Part shown: positions 16,518 through 26,256 of the stretch, piece after piece
Position numbering within the stretch: position 1 is the stretch's first letter
Layout of the letters: each line of letters starts with the position of its first letter
NCBI RefSeq assembly: GCF_028209395.1
Contig: NZ_JAQLDQ010000006.1
Coordinates: 39,840-103,839, forward strand
Reading direction: 5' to 3'
DNA: 64,000 nucleotides
Origin: Collinsella aerofaciens
GTDB taxonomy: Bacteria > Actinomycetota > Coriobacteriia > Coriobacteriales > Coriobacteriaceae
Program-made: the position numbers and the translations under genes
Notes under the pieces: generated by a model
What the model was told of the DNA's origin: nothing
Seen by the model: only the letters and a program-made list of their open reading frames with translations
The model's database searches: none

Positions 16518-17483
16518 ATGTCTCAAAACGCACGTTCCCATCGAAAGCTCAAGATAGCCGGCGTCGTTGCGCTGGTGGTTGTCATTGCGCTGCTCGGATT
16601 TGCCGGCAACTTTCTGTTTGACTTCGCGCTGAATCCCCGCGCGCCATACACCATGAAGATGATGCAGGACGGCAAGGACGGCAAAGAAAGTGAGCAGCCG
16701 GATGCCGAGGGAACCGAGGCGCGGGCGTGGTTTAAAGAGAATCGCGAGAGCAGCGGCCTCACCGCAGATGACGGGACCGAGCTTGCCGCCTGGTATTTTG
16801 CTGCGTCGGAGAGCACGCACGACTACGCCGTCTGCCTGCATGGATATACCAACGAGCCCATCGGTATGGCCCGATACGTCAAGCGATTCCACGACCGCGG
16901 CATGAACGTACTCGCACCCGCCGCCCGCGCCCACGAGCGTTCCGGCGGTGACTACATCGGCATGGGCTGGCCCGAGCGACTCGATGTCGTCGCGTGGATC
17001 GGGCGGATTGTTGCGGCCGATCCCAAGGCGCGCATCCTGGTCTTTGGCGAGTCGATGGGCGCGGCGACTGCCATGAACGTAGCGGGGGAATCTCTGCCCG
17101 CAAATGTGAAATGCATTATCGAGGACTGCGGCTATACAAGCGTTTGGGACGAGTTTTCCCTGCAGCTCAAGGATGTATTTGGCCTGCCCAGTTTTCCCTT
17201 GCTCGATGTAGCAAACTTGGTGTGCAACGTGCGCGCGGGCTACGACTTTCATAAGGCGAGCAGTGTGGAGCAACTCAAACACGCGACGGTTCCCATGTTG
17301 TTCATCCACGGCGACCAGGACACCTTTGTGCCGTACGACATGCTCGACCAAAACTACGACGTGTGCGCCAGCAAGGTCAAGCAAAAGCTCACCATCCATG
17401 GCGCCACCCACGCCAAGAGCGCGCAAGTTGACCCCGAGCTCTACTGGAATACGGTCGACGAGTTCCTCGACAAGATTTTTTAA
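16518..17483 (+). CDS. Membrane-anchored alpha/beta hydrolase
   Basis: 321 residues. A basic start and one N-terminal membrane helix (AGVVALVVVIALLGFAG) place the catalytic domain outside the cell. The alpha/beta hydrolase fold shows an oxyanion region LHGYTNEP, the nucleophile elbow GESMG (Ser near residue 178), an acid in HGDQDTFVP and a late histidine in GATHAKS. It resembles YqkD/BAAT-like esterases and peptidases; the substrate cannot be told. It is monocistronic, with a clear promoter and a strong terminator. Its position opposite the hemolysin III gene gives no functional hint. Confidence 0.88.
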   Translation: MSQNARSHRKLKIAGVVALVVVIALLGFAGNFLFDFALNPRAPYTMKMMQDGKDGKESEQPDAEGTEARAWFKENRESSGLTADDGTELAAWYFAASESTHDYAVCLHGYTNEPIGMARYVKRFHDRGMNVLAPAARAHERSGGDYIGMGWPERLDVVAWIGRIVAADPKARILVFGESMGAATAMNVAGESLPANVKCIIEDCGYTSVWDEFSLQLKDVFGLPSFPLLDVANLVCNVRAGYDFHKASSVEQLKHATVPMLFIHGDQDTFVPYDMLDQNYDVCASKVKQKLTIHGATHAKSAQVDPELYWNTVDEFLDKIF

Positions 17484-17525
17484 GCAAATAGTACGGTTTA
17501 CTGGTCTATCTGGCCCCTAGCACTT

Positions 17526-17567
17526 CCAAAAAGCCGCCCGTGGGCGCTGTGCTCACGGGCGGTTTTT
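17526..17567. terminator. Bidirectional terminator
   Basis: Stem CCGCCCGTG (17534-17542) / CACGGGCGG (17554-17562), flanked by A5 on the left and T5 on the right. It serves both the plus-strand hydrolase and the convergent DUF362 gene. Confidence 0.9.
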
Positions 17568-17614
17568 ACTAACGTTGCGCTACAAAAGCGCTTGATATGT
17601 CCAATAGCTAGGCG

Positions 17615-18820
17615 CTATTTGACCTCGATGAGCTCGTACTCGCTCGTGCCCAGGCCAATCTTCTCGGCATGCGCGATGCACGCGCGCCAGTCGGTGTCGG
17701 GATGCGTGATGCAGAAGGGATCCTTGGCCTGCTCGCCCTCCAGATGCTCGTGATTATGCTCCATCTTGGCCGCGCTGTCGGTAAGCTCGGTGTTAGGCAG
17801 CGGCTCGGACGCCAGGACGGCGTCGGCGCAGGCCTGGTCGATGGCGACCGGGTCGAAGCTCGCGAACATGCCGATGTCGTTGACGATGGGCGTGTCATTC
17901 TCGGGATGGCAGTCGCAGTTGGGGCTGATGTCCATGGCGAGCGAGATGTGGAAGCTCGGGCGGCCGTCGACGATGGCCTTGGTGTACTCAGCGATCTTGT
18001 AGTTGAGTACGTCGGCCGCGGCATCATAGTCGGGCTTGATGCAGTCCTGGTTGCACGCCGCAATGCAGCGTCCGCAGCCCACGCAGCGATCGTGGTCGAT
18101 GGCAGCCACATGAACCGTGCGAGTGCTGCCGTTGGCAAGCTCGCGCTCACGCGTACCGTCAAACGTGATGGCGCTGTGCGCGCATATCTTCTCGCAGGCA
18201 CGGCAGCCAACGCAGTTGGTGGTATCGACGCTCGGCTTGCCAGCGGCGTGCTGCTCCATCTTGCCGGCACGGCTACCGCCGCCCATACCCAGGTTCTTCA
18301 TGGCGCCGCCAAAGCCGGCCTGCTCATGGCCCTTAAAGTGGGTGAGGCTAATCACGATGTCGGCGTCCATGAGTGCCTGGCCGATCTTTGCCTCGCGCAC
18401 GTACTCGCCGCCCTCGACCGGAACGAGCGCCTCGTCGGTGCCCTTGAGGCCGTCGGCGATGATGATCTGGCAACCCGTGGCATACGGGGTAAAGCCGTTC
18501 TGGTAGGCGGTGTCGATGTGCTCGAGCGCGTTTTTGCGGCTGCCCACATAGAGCGTGTTGCAGTCGGTGAGGAAGGGTTTGCCGCCCAGCTCCTTCACGA
18601 CGTCTGCGACGGCGCGGGCGTAGTTTGGGCGCAGAAAGCTCAGGTTACCCAGCTCGCCAAAGTGAATCTTGATAGCGACGAACTTGTTCTCGAAGTCGAT
18701 CTGCTCAATGCCGGCGCGGCGAATGAGGCGTTTGAGTTTGTCGAGCTGGCTCTCGCGAGCATGCGTGCGCAGGTTGGTGAAGTACACCTTTGCCGGTGCT
18801 GCGGGTGCGGTTGCGGTCAT
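17615..18820 (-). CDS. DUF362 protein with two [4Fe-4S] ferredoxin motifs
   Basis: 401 residues. The DUF362 region starts KVYFTNLRTHARES and includes IKIHFGELGNLSFLRPNYAR and ISLTHFKGHEQAGFGGAMKN, typical of the family. Two CxxCxxCxxxC clusters follow at about residues 200 (CVGCRACEKIC) and 250 (CVGCGRCIAAC). A further CDCH lies in the C-terminal part. Members are cytosolic Fe-S proteins of unknown reaction, common in strict anaerobes. The start has GGGGA. It is separated from the upstream ABC permease gene by a REP-like repeat, so it may be transcribed with it. Confidence 0.85.
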   Translation of the reverse strand: MTATAPAAPAKVYFTNLRTHARESQLDKLKRLIRRAGIEQIDFENKFVAIKIHFGELGNLSFLRPNYARAVADVVKELGGKPFLTDCNTLYVGSRKNALEHIDTAYQNGFTPYATGCQIIIADGLKGTDEALVPVEGGEYVREAKIGQALMDADIVISLTHFKGHEQAGFGGAMKNLGMGGGSRAGKMEQHAAGKPSVDTTNCVGCRACEKICAHSAITFDGTRERELANGSTRTVHVAAIDHDRCVGCGRCIAACNQDCIKPDYDAAADVLNYKIAEYTKAIVDGRPSFHISLAMDISPNCDCHPENDTPIVNDIGMFASFDPVAIDQACADAVLASEPLPNTELTDSAAKMEHNHEHLEGEQAKDPFCITHPDTDWRACIAHAEKIGLGTSEYELIEVK

Positions 18821-18917
18821 AGATCTATCCCCTCGGTCTATATGGCGTTACAGACATAGAGGATGGTACCCGTTGAAGTGGGGTTGAAGTCAAGCGCAAC
18901 GCCGAGTCGCTAGGCAC

Positions 18918-19021
18918 TCATTGGGGACAGACTTAAATGAGTGCTTGCCGCCCGGCCAGCGAGCCGGCGATCCGGCAAAGACTGTCCCCAACGACTAGTC
19001 GTTTAAGAACGTCCCCAATGA
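18918..19021. repeat. REP-like composite palindromic repeat
   Basis: TCATTGGGGACAGACTTAAA is followed by TGCTTGCCG, a GC-rich centre (CGGCCAGCGAGCCGG), then CGGCAAAGACTGTCCCCAA and CGTTTAAGAACGTCCCCAAT. The outer parts are mutually inverted. It begins directly at the stop codon of the ABC permease gene. The same words occur at 22508-22727 and 10513-10545. Confidence 0.75.
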
Positions 19022-21688
19022 CTACTCCTGCACCTTGAGGGCTTCGGCCAGGCTGACGCGCTTGATAGAGCGCGTGTGCAGCAGCGCCACGACCAGGTAG
19101 GTCGCAAAGCCGATGCCGATGCATGCAGCCATGGACCAAGCGGGCACGTAGATCTCGATATTGCCGTTGTAGGCGAGCAGCATCGAGCGGAAGATGGCCG
19201 TGAGCGAGCCAATAATGACCGGCAGGCTCAGCACGAGCGACGCCGCCACGCACAGCGTGATCGAGCGGATGTACAGATGCGAGATCTCGCTATCGCGATA
19301 GCCAAAGACTTTCATGTAGCTGATCGAACGGGCGCTGTGGTCGATCACCGCCTTGGTCAGCAGGTACATAAACAGCAGGAAGATAAACACCGCGAGCCCG
19401 ACCATCATGCCGATCATTTTGCTCATCATGCCGATGAACTGGTCACCCACGGCGCGCATGTCGTCGGGCGTGGTGTCACCGGCAAAGTAACGAGCATCGA
19501 GGTCGAGCTTCTCGTCGCTCACATAGCCGTTAAAGTAGGCGGCGTCGTTGCCGAACAGCTCGTTAAAGTCATCGATGCTCGTATAGATATTCATATCCGA
19601 CTTTGAACCCCAGATGCAGTCCTTACCCGCGTACTCAAGAGAATAATCCCGAGCCTCGTACTTGTCGCGAAGCTCGACCTTCTGGCCCTCGCTCCAGCCA
19701 AACTTATCGAGCAGACCGCCGCCAAAGACGACGCGCCCGTCGCCGACGTTGAGGTCTTTCCAATAGCGCGAATGAGATGAAATGCCGTAGACAGAGATGG
19801 CCTCTGTGCCGTTTCCCTCGCCGCGGTCGTATTGCAGCTGGTAAACGGCATATTTCTCGGCCTGCGCGATTGCGCCCGCGCCGTTGTCGGTCGTGTTGAT
19901 CGGGTGAATGTCGTCGTTGTCGGTGTCGATCTTAGAGGCCTTGTCGATCAGGTCGATGGCCTCATCGCGGTCGCAGCCGAGGGCATCGGCAAGGTCATCG
20001 AGGCGCGCATAAAGCGCATCTTTCTTGTCCTGGACCTTGGCGAGCGCGTCCTGCGCCGCGGCCAGGCTCTCGGCAGACGGAGATGCGGTCGCGGCATCGG
20101 CTGCCGTCTGCGCCGCATCGGCCGCGTCGTCAAGCTCGTCATCGGCATCCTGGGCGGCGGAGAGCAGCGCGCCGTCAATCGACTGCAAGCGCTCGAGCGC
20201 CGCCCACTGCCCGCGCTCCTCGGCAGTACCCTCAAGCTCTAGCGGAGCCTTGAGCGTGTACTGGTGCTCGGCGACCAGGCTTGTCTCCAGGTTGTCCGCA
20301 TAGTGCGTCATCGTGGGCAGGATCGCCAGGCCAAAGAGCAGCAGCAGCGAGGCAAACGCAATGCCCACGAAGAGCGTGGCGAAGTTGCCCAGGTTGCGCA
20401 GGAAGATGCGCAGGCGAAAGCGCGAGACAAAGCCCATGCGCTCCGGCAGCTGCAGGCCGCGCTTGGTGCCCGATTTGCCGCTCGCCTCGTGACGAAGGAA
20501 CTGCAACGGCGTCTTGCCCATCTTGCGAAGCAGGCCCACCAGCGTGATGAGGATGAGCGCGGCAGCGGGAACCACGGCGCACTTCACAAAAATCTCCCAG
20601 CTCCAGTACACCTGGAAGGGAGGCAGGCTGTACGAACCGTAATAGAGGCCGCGCATGGGCTCGGTAAAGAACGCGACGCCGAGCGCGGTGCCCAAAAGCG
20701 CCGCGACCACGCCCACGATGGCGGGAAGTGCCAGGTAGTGCAGCACGATCTCGCGGCGGCGATAGCCGCTGGCGAGCAGCGTGCCAATGATGGCGCTCTC
20801 CTCCTCGATGGTGGCGTCGGTAAGGACCACAAAGACGAACGCCATGATCACGATGATAATGTTGAGCAGCGTCATCCACATCATGGAGTCGCCGTCTACG
20901 TCGTCGCGCGCGTAGCCAATACCCTGGTTGGAATCGGCGTCGATCAGATCGTCCACGCGCGCATCGGCATCGGTCAGCGCCTCGACCATATCCTGCTCCG
21001 CATCGATGCGATCCGCGGTGGGGAGGTCGCGATCGGTAAAAGCAAAGGAGTAGGTGTAGGCAGGTGCACCACCGGCATCCTCGAGCGCGGCAAAGCCGGC
21101 GTCGGTGACCTCGGCCACACCATAGGTGATGGTGTTCACCGTAAAGTCCGAATTGTTGAGGAACAGCGCCTGGCTATCGGGCTGGGTCATGATGCCGCAG
21201 ATGGTGTAGGTGCGGCCCTCAAGCTCAACCTTATCGCCCACGACAAGGTCGTTGTTGGTGGCAAAAACTCGGTCGATAGCCACCTCATCGTCCGTCTTGG
21301 GCTGCTTGCCTTCGCAGTAGGACGCGATATCGACCTTGGTGCGGTGCGCATAGGTGCGCAACGTGCGCTTGGTGCCGTCGTCGCCGGCGGTCTTTTTGAT
21401 GATGGCGTCGATGGAGAAATTCTTGTAGAGCGTGACGCCGCCGACGTCGTCGGCTGCATCCTCGGCTGCCTTGAGCTGGTCGTCGGTAGCCTCGAAGGAG
21501 GTGGTCACGCGGCCGTCCTCAATCGTGTACGCATCGCGCATGTCGTCGATAAGGCAACCGATGGAATGCGCCGCGAGCAAAAAGCCCGAGGTGAGAGCGA
21601 TGCTCCCGCACATAAGCAAAAAGATGCCCAGGTACTTGCCGATATTGCGGCGCAGCTCGCGCGGGAGTCGCTTTGCGAGAGGTGTCAT
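19022..21688 (-). CDS. ABC transporter permease, FtsX/MacB type
   Basis: 888 residues with about ten membrane helices in the double-FtsX layout. There is one N-terminal helix (YLGIFLLMCGSIALTSGFLL), a large extracellular domain, and a first block of three helices near residues 275-390. A second extracellular part rich in Ala/Asp coiled coil (about residues 490-590) is followed by the final helices ending in RVSLAEALKV. Such permeases with a LolD/MacB ATPase export peptides or lipids, or transmit stress signals. I used ATG 21688; a TTG five codons earlier would overlap the ATPase gene. The Ala/Asp-rich coil (DDELDDAADAAQTAADAATA) resembles coiled extracellular insertions in Gram-positive relatives. 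Confidence 0.9.
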   Translation of the reverse strand: MTPLAKRLPRELRRNIGKYLGIFLLMCGSIALTSGFLLAAHSIGCLIDDMRDAYTIEDGRVTTSFEATDDQLKAAEDAADDVGGVTLYKNFSIDAIIKKTAGDDGTKRTLRTYAHRTKVDIASYCEGKQPKTDDEVAIDRVFATNNDLVVGDKVELEGRTYTICGIMTQPDSQALFLNNSDFTVNTITYGVAEVTDAGFAALEDAGGAPAYTYSFAFTDRDLPTADRIDAEQDMVEALTDADARVDDLIDADSNQGIGYARDDVDGDSMMWMTLLNIIIVIMAFVFVVLTDATIEEESAIIGTLLASGYRRREIVLHYLALPAIVGVVAALLGTALGVAFFTEPMRGLYYGSYSLPPFQVYWSWEIFVKCAVVPAAALILITLVGLLRKMGKTPLQFLRHEASGKSGTKRGLQLPERMGFVSRFRLRIFLRNLGNFATLFVGIAFASLLLLFGLAILPTMTHYADNLETSLVAEHQYTLKAPLELEGTAEERGQWAALERLQSIDGALLSAAQDADDELDDAADAAQTAADAATASPSAESLAAAQDALAKVQDKKDALYARLDDLADALGCDRDEAIDLIDKASKIDTDNDDIHPINTTDNGAGAIAQAEKYAVYQLQYDRGEGNGTEAISVYGISSHSRYWKDLNVGDGRVVFGGGLLDKFGWSEGQKVELRDKYEARDYSLEYAGKDCIWGSKSDMNIYTSIDDFNELFGNDAAYFNGYVSDEKLDLDARYFAGDTTPDDMRAVGDQFIGMMSKMIGMMVGLAVFIFLLFMYLLTKAVIDHSARSISYMKVFGYRDSEISHLYIRSITLCVAASLVLSLPVIIGSLTAIFRSMLLAYNGNIEIYVPAWSMAACIGIGFATYLVVALLHTRSIKRVSLAEALKVQE

Positions 21689-21696
21689 GGCATCGC

Positions 21697-22410
21697 CTAC
21701 CAATCGAGCTCGGCGGCCGCAACGGGCGACTCGTTGAGCCCATCCTCGACGATGCGGCCGTCGCGCAGGCGCAGCACGCGGTTGGCCATGCGGGCGATGG
21801 CGGCGTTGTGGGTGACGATGATGATGGTGCAGCCGTAGGTGCGGTTAACATCCTCCATGAGCTGCAAGATTTCCTTGGATGTCTTGTAGTCAAGCGCGCC
21901 GGTGGGCTCGTCGCACAGCAGCAGGCCCGGGTTTTTGACGAGTGCGCGGCCGATGGCGCAACGCTGCTGTTGGCCGCCCGAGACCTGGCGCGGGAACTTG
22001 TTGCGGTGCTCGTAGAGGCCCAGCGAACGCAGCAGGTCGTCGACATTGAGCGGGTTTTTGGACAGGTGCGCCGTGACCTCGATGTTCTCCTTGATGGTGA
22101 GATCGGGCACCAGGTTGTAGAACTGGAAGACAAAACCCAGCTCACGGCGGCGATACTCGCCCAGATCGGTAGGTTTGAGCACCGTGAGGGCGCAGCCGTC
22201 CACCATGATGGAGCCACCGTCGGCATCCTCCAGGCCGCCGATCAGGTTGAGAAAGGTCGACTTGCCCGAGCCCGAGGGCCCCAGCATGACGCAGATCTCG
22301 CCGCGGTTGATGGACGTGTCGATGCCATCGAGTACCGTCAGGCGCGCATCACCGTCGCCGTAGTGTTTCCTGAGCCCGCTGACCTGGACATAGGCTTGCT
22401 TTGTCGACAT
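21697..22410 (-). CDS. ABC transporter ATPase, LolD/MacB type
   Basis: 237 residues. Walker [11 protein letters not shown]-loop FQFYNLVP, signature [15 protein letters not shown], Walker [13 protein letters not shown] and H-loop VTHN are all intact. The sequence is closest to the MacB/LolD/FtsE class that works with FtsX-type permeases, matching the permease 8 bases downstream. The pair lacks a membrane-fusion protein gene, as expected for a Gram-positive cell envelope. Substrate unknown. Confidence 0.93.
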   Translation of the reverse strand: MSTKQAYVQVSGLRKHYGDGDARLTVLDGIDTSINRGEICVMLGPSGSGKSTFLNLIGGLEDADGGSIMVDGCALTVLKPTDLGEYRRRELGFVFQFYNLVPDLTIKENIEVTAHLSKNPLNVDDLLRSLGLYEHRNKFPRQVSGGQQQRCAIGRALVKNPGLLLCDEPTGALDYKTSKEILQLMEDVNRTYGCTIIIVTHNAAIARMANRVLRLRDGRIVEDGLNESPVAAAELDW

Positions 22411-22507
22411 GCTATCCCCCGTTGTTAGCCTTCTGCTACTTTTCTAGGGTAATAGTAAACCCAGGCGAACTATTTTTAAGCGACAGGCGCGATTTTTTCC
22501 AAACCAG

Positions 22508-22727
22508 TCATTGGGTACTCATTGGGGACAGACTTAAATGACTGAAACCACTCATTTAAGTCTGTCCCCAATGAATGCCGGGACTGTCCCCAAGTGCCGG
22601 CAGGAAAGGAACGTCCCCAAGTGCCGACATATTGGGACAGTCCTTGCCGGCACGACCGGCGGGCCGGCGAATCGACAAAGACTGTCTCCGATGACTAGCC
22701 GTTTAAGAACGTCCCCGATGACCAGGT
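22508..22727. repeat. REP-like repeat cluster with a perfect 22-bp inverted repeat
   Basis: A perfect inverted repeat has arms at 22520-22541 and 22552-22573 around a 10-base loop. The arm begins CATTGGGGACAGACTTAAAT. Then come AAGTGCCGG and GGAACGTCCCCAAGTGCCG units, GCCGGCACGACCGGCGGGCC, and a right end GTTTAAGAACGTCCCC like that at 18996-19017. It fills most of the 319-base gap 22411-22729. Its right end lies within a few bases of the stop of the gene ending at 22730. Confidence 0.8.
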
Positions 22728-22729
22728 AG

Positions 22730-23935
22730 CTAGGCGTGGGATTTGGCGCGGGTGAGGGCCAGGCCTACGGCGGCGATGGCGGCGGCGAAGAGCACCGTGA
22801 CGCCCAGGTCGCAGGCGATGTCGCCCAACACGGTGGCCGTTAGATCCGAGGCAAGCGCCTTGCCGATCGCGTCGTTCACCCAAAACGTCGGCACAAAGTG
22901 CGCCACCGTCTGCACGGCCGAGCCCATGAGCGACAGCGGCATCCAGGCGCCGCCCAAAAACGTCATGAGCATGCCGAGTAAGTTGCCCACGCCGTTGATC
23001 AGCTCCTCGCGCGCGCCCAAGCTCGACAGGGTAAAGCCAACGGCCAGCGGCGTGCACGCCAGGGCAAGCGTCGCCGCCAGCGCCAGGCACACGCGACCCA
23101 CACCGACCTCGGCGACCGCGCCGGCAAAGCCCACGACACCCACCATGCTCGACACGAACCAGATGCAGACGGTAAGCACCGCGGCAGCCGCGAACACAGC
23201 AAGCGAACGCTGGCGCTCGGAGACCGGGCCGGCCTCCATGCGGCGCACGCGCTCGGGCTCGTTCATACCCGAAAACACCAGTCCCACCGAAACGATGACC
23301 GATGAGATGATCGCGTACGCGCCAAAGTTGAAGTACGACTCGAGCGTGGCTGCGGCAGTCGAGTCAACCTTGACCTGCTCGATCTGGACCTCCGCGCGCT
23401 TTGCGGCGGCGTGCTCGGCGGTCTTGGCGACACTGGCCCCGGAGGCAGCAGGCTCAAGCACCGCCGCAGCGCCCGCGAGCGAGATCCACCGCGAAACCTC
23501 GGCAGACGAAAGCGCCGCCGCCATGGTGCCGGAACCGTAGGTCACATCGAGCTTGGGCAAGTCCTCCCCCGCACGGGCGGCCGCAACAAGATCGTCCTCA
23601 AACCCCTCCGGGATAAAGAACACGCAGTCGGCGCTGCCCTTGGCGCTGTTGCTCTTGGAGAGCGCGTCCGCAAGGTCGTACGTGTCGTCGCCGACGCCCG
23701 TGACCAGGTCAAAGCGCGAACCCAGGTGCCTGGTAAGCGCACGCGAAAGATCGCTGCCGTCGCGGTCGACCACAATCACGTTGGCGTCGTAGGGCTTGTA
23801 CTCGGTCAGCTGCGACGAGTTCCAGCTGACCGAGGCCGCAATGAACACGCCCATGAGTGAAATGAACACCGTGTAGATGAGCAGGTAGAACGGGTGCGCG
23901 AGCGCCATGCGAAGCGCGGTCTTAAAGGTGCTCAT
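22730..23935 (-). CDS. ABC-2-type transporter permease (second permease of export system)
   Basis: 401 residues in ABC-2 topology: one N-terminal helix (FYLLIYTVFISLMGVFIAAS), a large extracellular domain of about 180 residues, then five helices. One of these carries the ABC-2 motif NGVGNLLGMLMTFLGGAWMP. The ATG at 23935 follows AAGGAG; the gene overlaps its upstream neighbour by 14 bases. With the second permease and the ATPase it forms a heterodimeric exporter, the type used for antibiotic or bacteriocin resistance. Substrate unknown. Confidence 0.87.
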   Translation of the reverse strand: MSTFKTALRMALAHPFYLLIYTVFISLMGVFIAASVSWNSSQLTEYKPYDANVIVVDRDGSDLSRALTRHLGSRFDLVTGVGDDTYDLADALSKSNSAKGSADCVFFIPEGFEDDLVAAARAGEDLPKLDVTYGSGTMAAALSSAEVSRWISLAGAAAVLEPAASGASVAKTAEHAAAKRAEVQIEQVKVDSTAAATLESYFNFGAYAIISSVIVSVGLVFSGMNEPERVRRMEAGPVSERQRSLAVFAAAAVLTVCIWFVSSMVGVVGFAGAVAEVGVGRVCLALAATLALACTPLAVGFTLSSLGAREELINGVGNLLGMLMTFLGGAWMPLSLMGSAVQTVAHFVPTFWVNDAIGKALASDLTATVLGDIACDLGVTVLFAAAIAAVGLALTRAKSHA

Positions 23936-25109
23936 AGCGGCTCCTTCCAAAGATCAGCGTAGCGGCGGCGACAAACACCAGGGCCATGAGGACAAGCGCA
24001 CCGGCGCGAACGACAAAGGGACCCAGATCCTCAAAGAAATACAGGCGGTTGAACATATCGCAGATGAGCTTGACGGGGTTGAGCCAGCACTCGGCCGGAC
24101 AGGCGCGGGCAACATCGTCGGCAAGCGCCATCGCCGGCTCGCCGTAGAGTCCGGCGAACAGGGCGCACGTGGTGGCAAAGCCCGTGAGGATGCCCGATTT
24201 GGACGCCTTGCCGCCCTTAACGGGAAGCGTCCCCACAAAAAGCCCCAGGCCCGTGGCAGCAAGCGCGGATGCGGCGCCGCCCGCCAGGCACAGCCCCTCG
24301 CGCCCGCCAAAGTCGATGCCGACCACCAGGCGCACGTAGCCGATCGCGATCGCCATCGAGGCAAATGAGACCAGCCACGAGCCGACAAAAATGCCGGCCA
24401 GCGACGCCGTCTTGGAGACGCCGCCCACGCAGCGGCGCGCGCCGAGGCCGGACAGATTGGGCTGCAGATCGACGACGGCCAGGGCCGCAAACTCGGAAGA
24501 CATCATCGCGACCAGGCCAAAGAGCGCGTAATAGTAGATGGTCGTACCGTCGGGCGTGGTGCGCGTAAGGCTCACGCGGCGAGTGCCGCCCTTAAGCGAC
24601 AGGGCGCGCGCAACCGCCTCCGGGTCGGCGAGCGCCGCCGGGTTGTCCTGGGCAATCTGGCGCATGAGCTCGGCATTTTGCGTATACGAGCTCGCCACCG
24701 TCTCCAGGATGCTGCGGTCGGTGAGCACCGTACTGGCGCGCGAGCTATCGTAGCTCGAAAGCAACGTAAGCTTGGGCGCGCCCGCGTCGTCGACCGTGTA
24801 GACGCCCGCAACCTCGCCGGACTTGAGCGCATGGTTCGCCTCGGCCGCGTCGTCGCACTCGTGGATCTTAAGCAGCTGGTCGTCGCCCTCCTTGGCAAGC
24901 GACGTCGCCACGTCCTTAAAGGTCGAAGCGTCCCAGGCCTCGTCGGCGACAACGGCTACCGGCACCGGATCGACCTTGCCGTCGGAGCTGAGGTTCGCAA
25001 ACATAAACATGAACATCGTGGAAAGCGCAATGGGAAAGAGCGCGCCCCAGACCCATGTGCTCGGCCGGCGCAGCAGCGTCTTGACCGTGATAATGATGGT
25101 GTTGATCAT
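23922..25109 (-). CDS. ABC-2-type transporter permease (first permease)
   Basis: 395 residues with the same plan as the downstream permease. An N-terminal helix (TWVWGALFPIALSTMFMFMF) follows VKTLLRRP, then comes an extracellular domain (about residues 40-210) and five or six helices from about residue 215. The C-terminal part reads ECWLNPVKLICDMFNRLYFF, a typical ABC-2 ending. The start lies 9 bases after the ATPase stop. Together with the paralogous permease overlapping its 3' end it should form the membrane pore of the exporter. Confidence 0.87.
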   Translation of the reverse strand: MINTIIITVKTLLRRPSTWVWGALFPIALSTMFMFMFANLSSDGKVDPVPVAVVADEAWDASTFKDVATSLAKEGDDQLLKIHECDDAAEANHALKSGEVAGVYTVDDAGAPKLTLLSSYDSSRASTVLTDRSILETVASSYTQNAELMRQIAQDNPAALADPEAVARALSLKGGTRRVSLTRTTPDGTTIYYYALFGLVAMMSSEFAALAVVDLQPNLSGLGARRCVGGVSKTASLAGIFVGSWLVSFASMAIAIGYVRLVVGIDFGGREGLCLAGGAASALAATGLGLFVGTLPVKGGKASKSGILTGFATTCALFAGLYGEPAMALADDVARACPAECWLNPVKLICDMFNRLYFFEDLGPFVVRAGALVLMALVFVAAATLIFGRSRYEHL

Positions 25110-25118
25110 GGCTGCCCC

Positions 25119-26057
25119 CTAGTCGCGTAGCTCGCGGCCGGTGATCTCGAGGAACACGTCGTTGAGGGTCGGCGGCTCGCTCCACACGCGACCGAGTGCC
25201 ACGTCGGCGGCGCGCAGCGTGTCAAGGATGTCGACCAGATTATGTGGGCTCGCCTCGCAGGTGCAGATGAGCTCGCCGCCGGACAGCTCAACCGAAAGCA
25301 CGTGCTCCAGAGCGCGCAGCCGCTCGACCGTGGCGGGCTCGACGGCGCCGACCTCGACGGTCACGCGCTCGCCCATCTGAATCATGCGCTTGAGCTCGTC
25401 GTTGGTGCCCTGCGCCAGCACGCGGCCGCCGTCCATGATCATGATGCGGCTGCAGATCTGCTCGACCTCCTCCATGTAATGGCTGGTATACACCACCGTG
25501 GCGCCCTCGTCGCGCAGGCGGCAGATGCCCTCCAGAATGGCGTTGCGGCTCTGCGGATCGACTGCCACTGTGGGCTCGTCAAAGAAGATGAGCTCGGGCT
25601 TGTGCGCGATGCCGCAGGCAATGTTGAGACGGCGTGCCAAGCCGCCCGAGAGCTTTCCGGGGCGAAACTTGGTAAAGTCGCCCAAGCCGACAAAGTCGAT
25701 CGCCTCGTCCACCAGCGCGCGGCGGCGCTTGCGGTCGTTGACGTAGAGGCTGCAGAAATAGTCGATGTTTTCGCGCACGGTGAGCTCGTCAAACACCGCC
25801 ACCTGCTGTGGCACCACGCCGACGCGACGCTTAAGGTCGTAGCGGGTGGGCGTCATGGGCTCGCCGAACAGCTCGATGGTGCCCTTGTCGTAAGCGAGCA
25901 GCTGCAGGATGCAGTTGATGGACGTGGTCTTGCCCGAGCCGTTGGGGCCCAGCAGGCCAAAGATCTCGCCAGGGGCAATACTCAGGTTAAAGTGGTCGAG
26001 CGCGATAAGATCGTCGTAGCGCTTGACGAGGTTTTCGACGTGGACGATATCTGTCAT
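25119..26057 (-). CDS. ABC transporter ATPase of the ABC-2 export system
   Basis: 312 residues. Walker A GPNGSGKTTS, Q-loop VPQQVAVFDELTVREN, signature LSGGLARRLNIA (the usual LSGGQ Gln is Leu), Walker B LIFFDEPTVAVDPQS and switch TSHYMEE. A DrrA/CcmA-like C-terminal domain follows. I chose ATG 26057, just before the conserved IVHVENLVKRY, over an upstream in-frame start. It leads the three-gene operon and is divergent from a histidine kinase gene 211 bases away, the common layout for stress-induced exporters. Confidence 0.92.
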   Translation of the reverse strand: MTDIVHVENLVKRYDDLIALDHFNLSIAPGEIFGLLGPNGSGKTTSINCILQLLAYDKGTIELFGEPMTPTRYDLKRRVGVVPQQVAVFDELTVRENIDYFCSLYVNDRKRRRALVDEAIDFVGLGDFTKFRPGKLSGGLARRLNIACGIAHKPELIFFDEPTVAVDPQSRNAILEGICRLRDEGATVVYTSHYMEEVEQICSRIMIMDGGRVLAQGTNDELKRMIQMGERVTVEVGAVEPATVERLRALEHVLSVELSGGELICTCEASPHNLVDILDTLRAADVALGRVWSEPPTLNDVFLEITGRELRD

Positions 26058-26256
26058 GAGGCGGCCCTTCTGTTGGTCGTGGCCCGGTACGATTGCATCA
26101 TCGCAGGAGAGGACGGCGCGCACCAGTGAGCTTTGTCACGAGTGCGAGGGGGCAGAGGCGAAACCCCCGCTCGCGCGAGCGATCGACGCCGCTTTGCCGC
26201 GCGGGAGGAATGTCACGGTTGCCCCGGGCGGCGCCTCCCCCGCGCGCAGCATCGCG

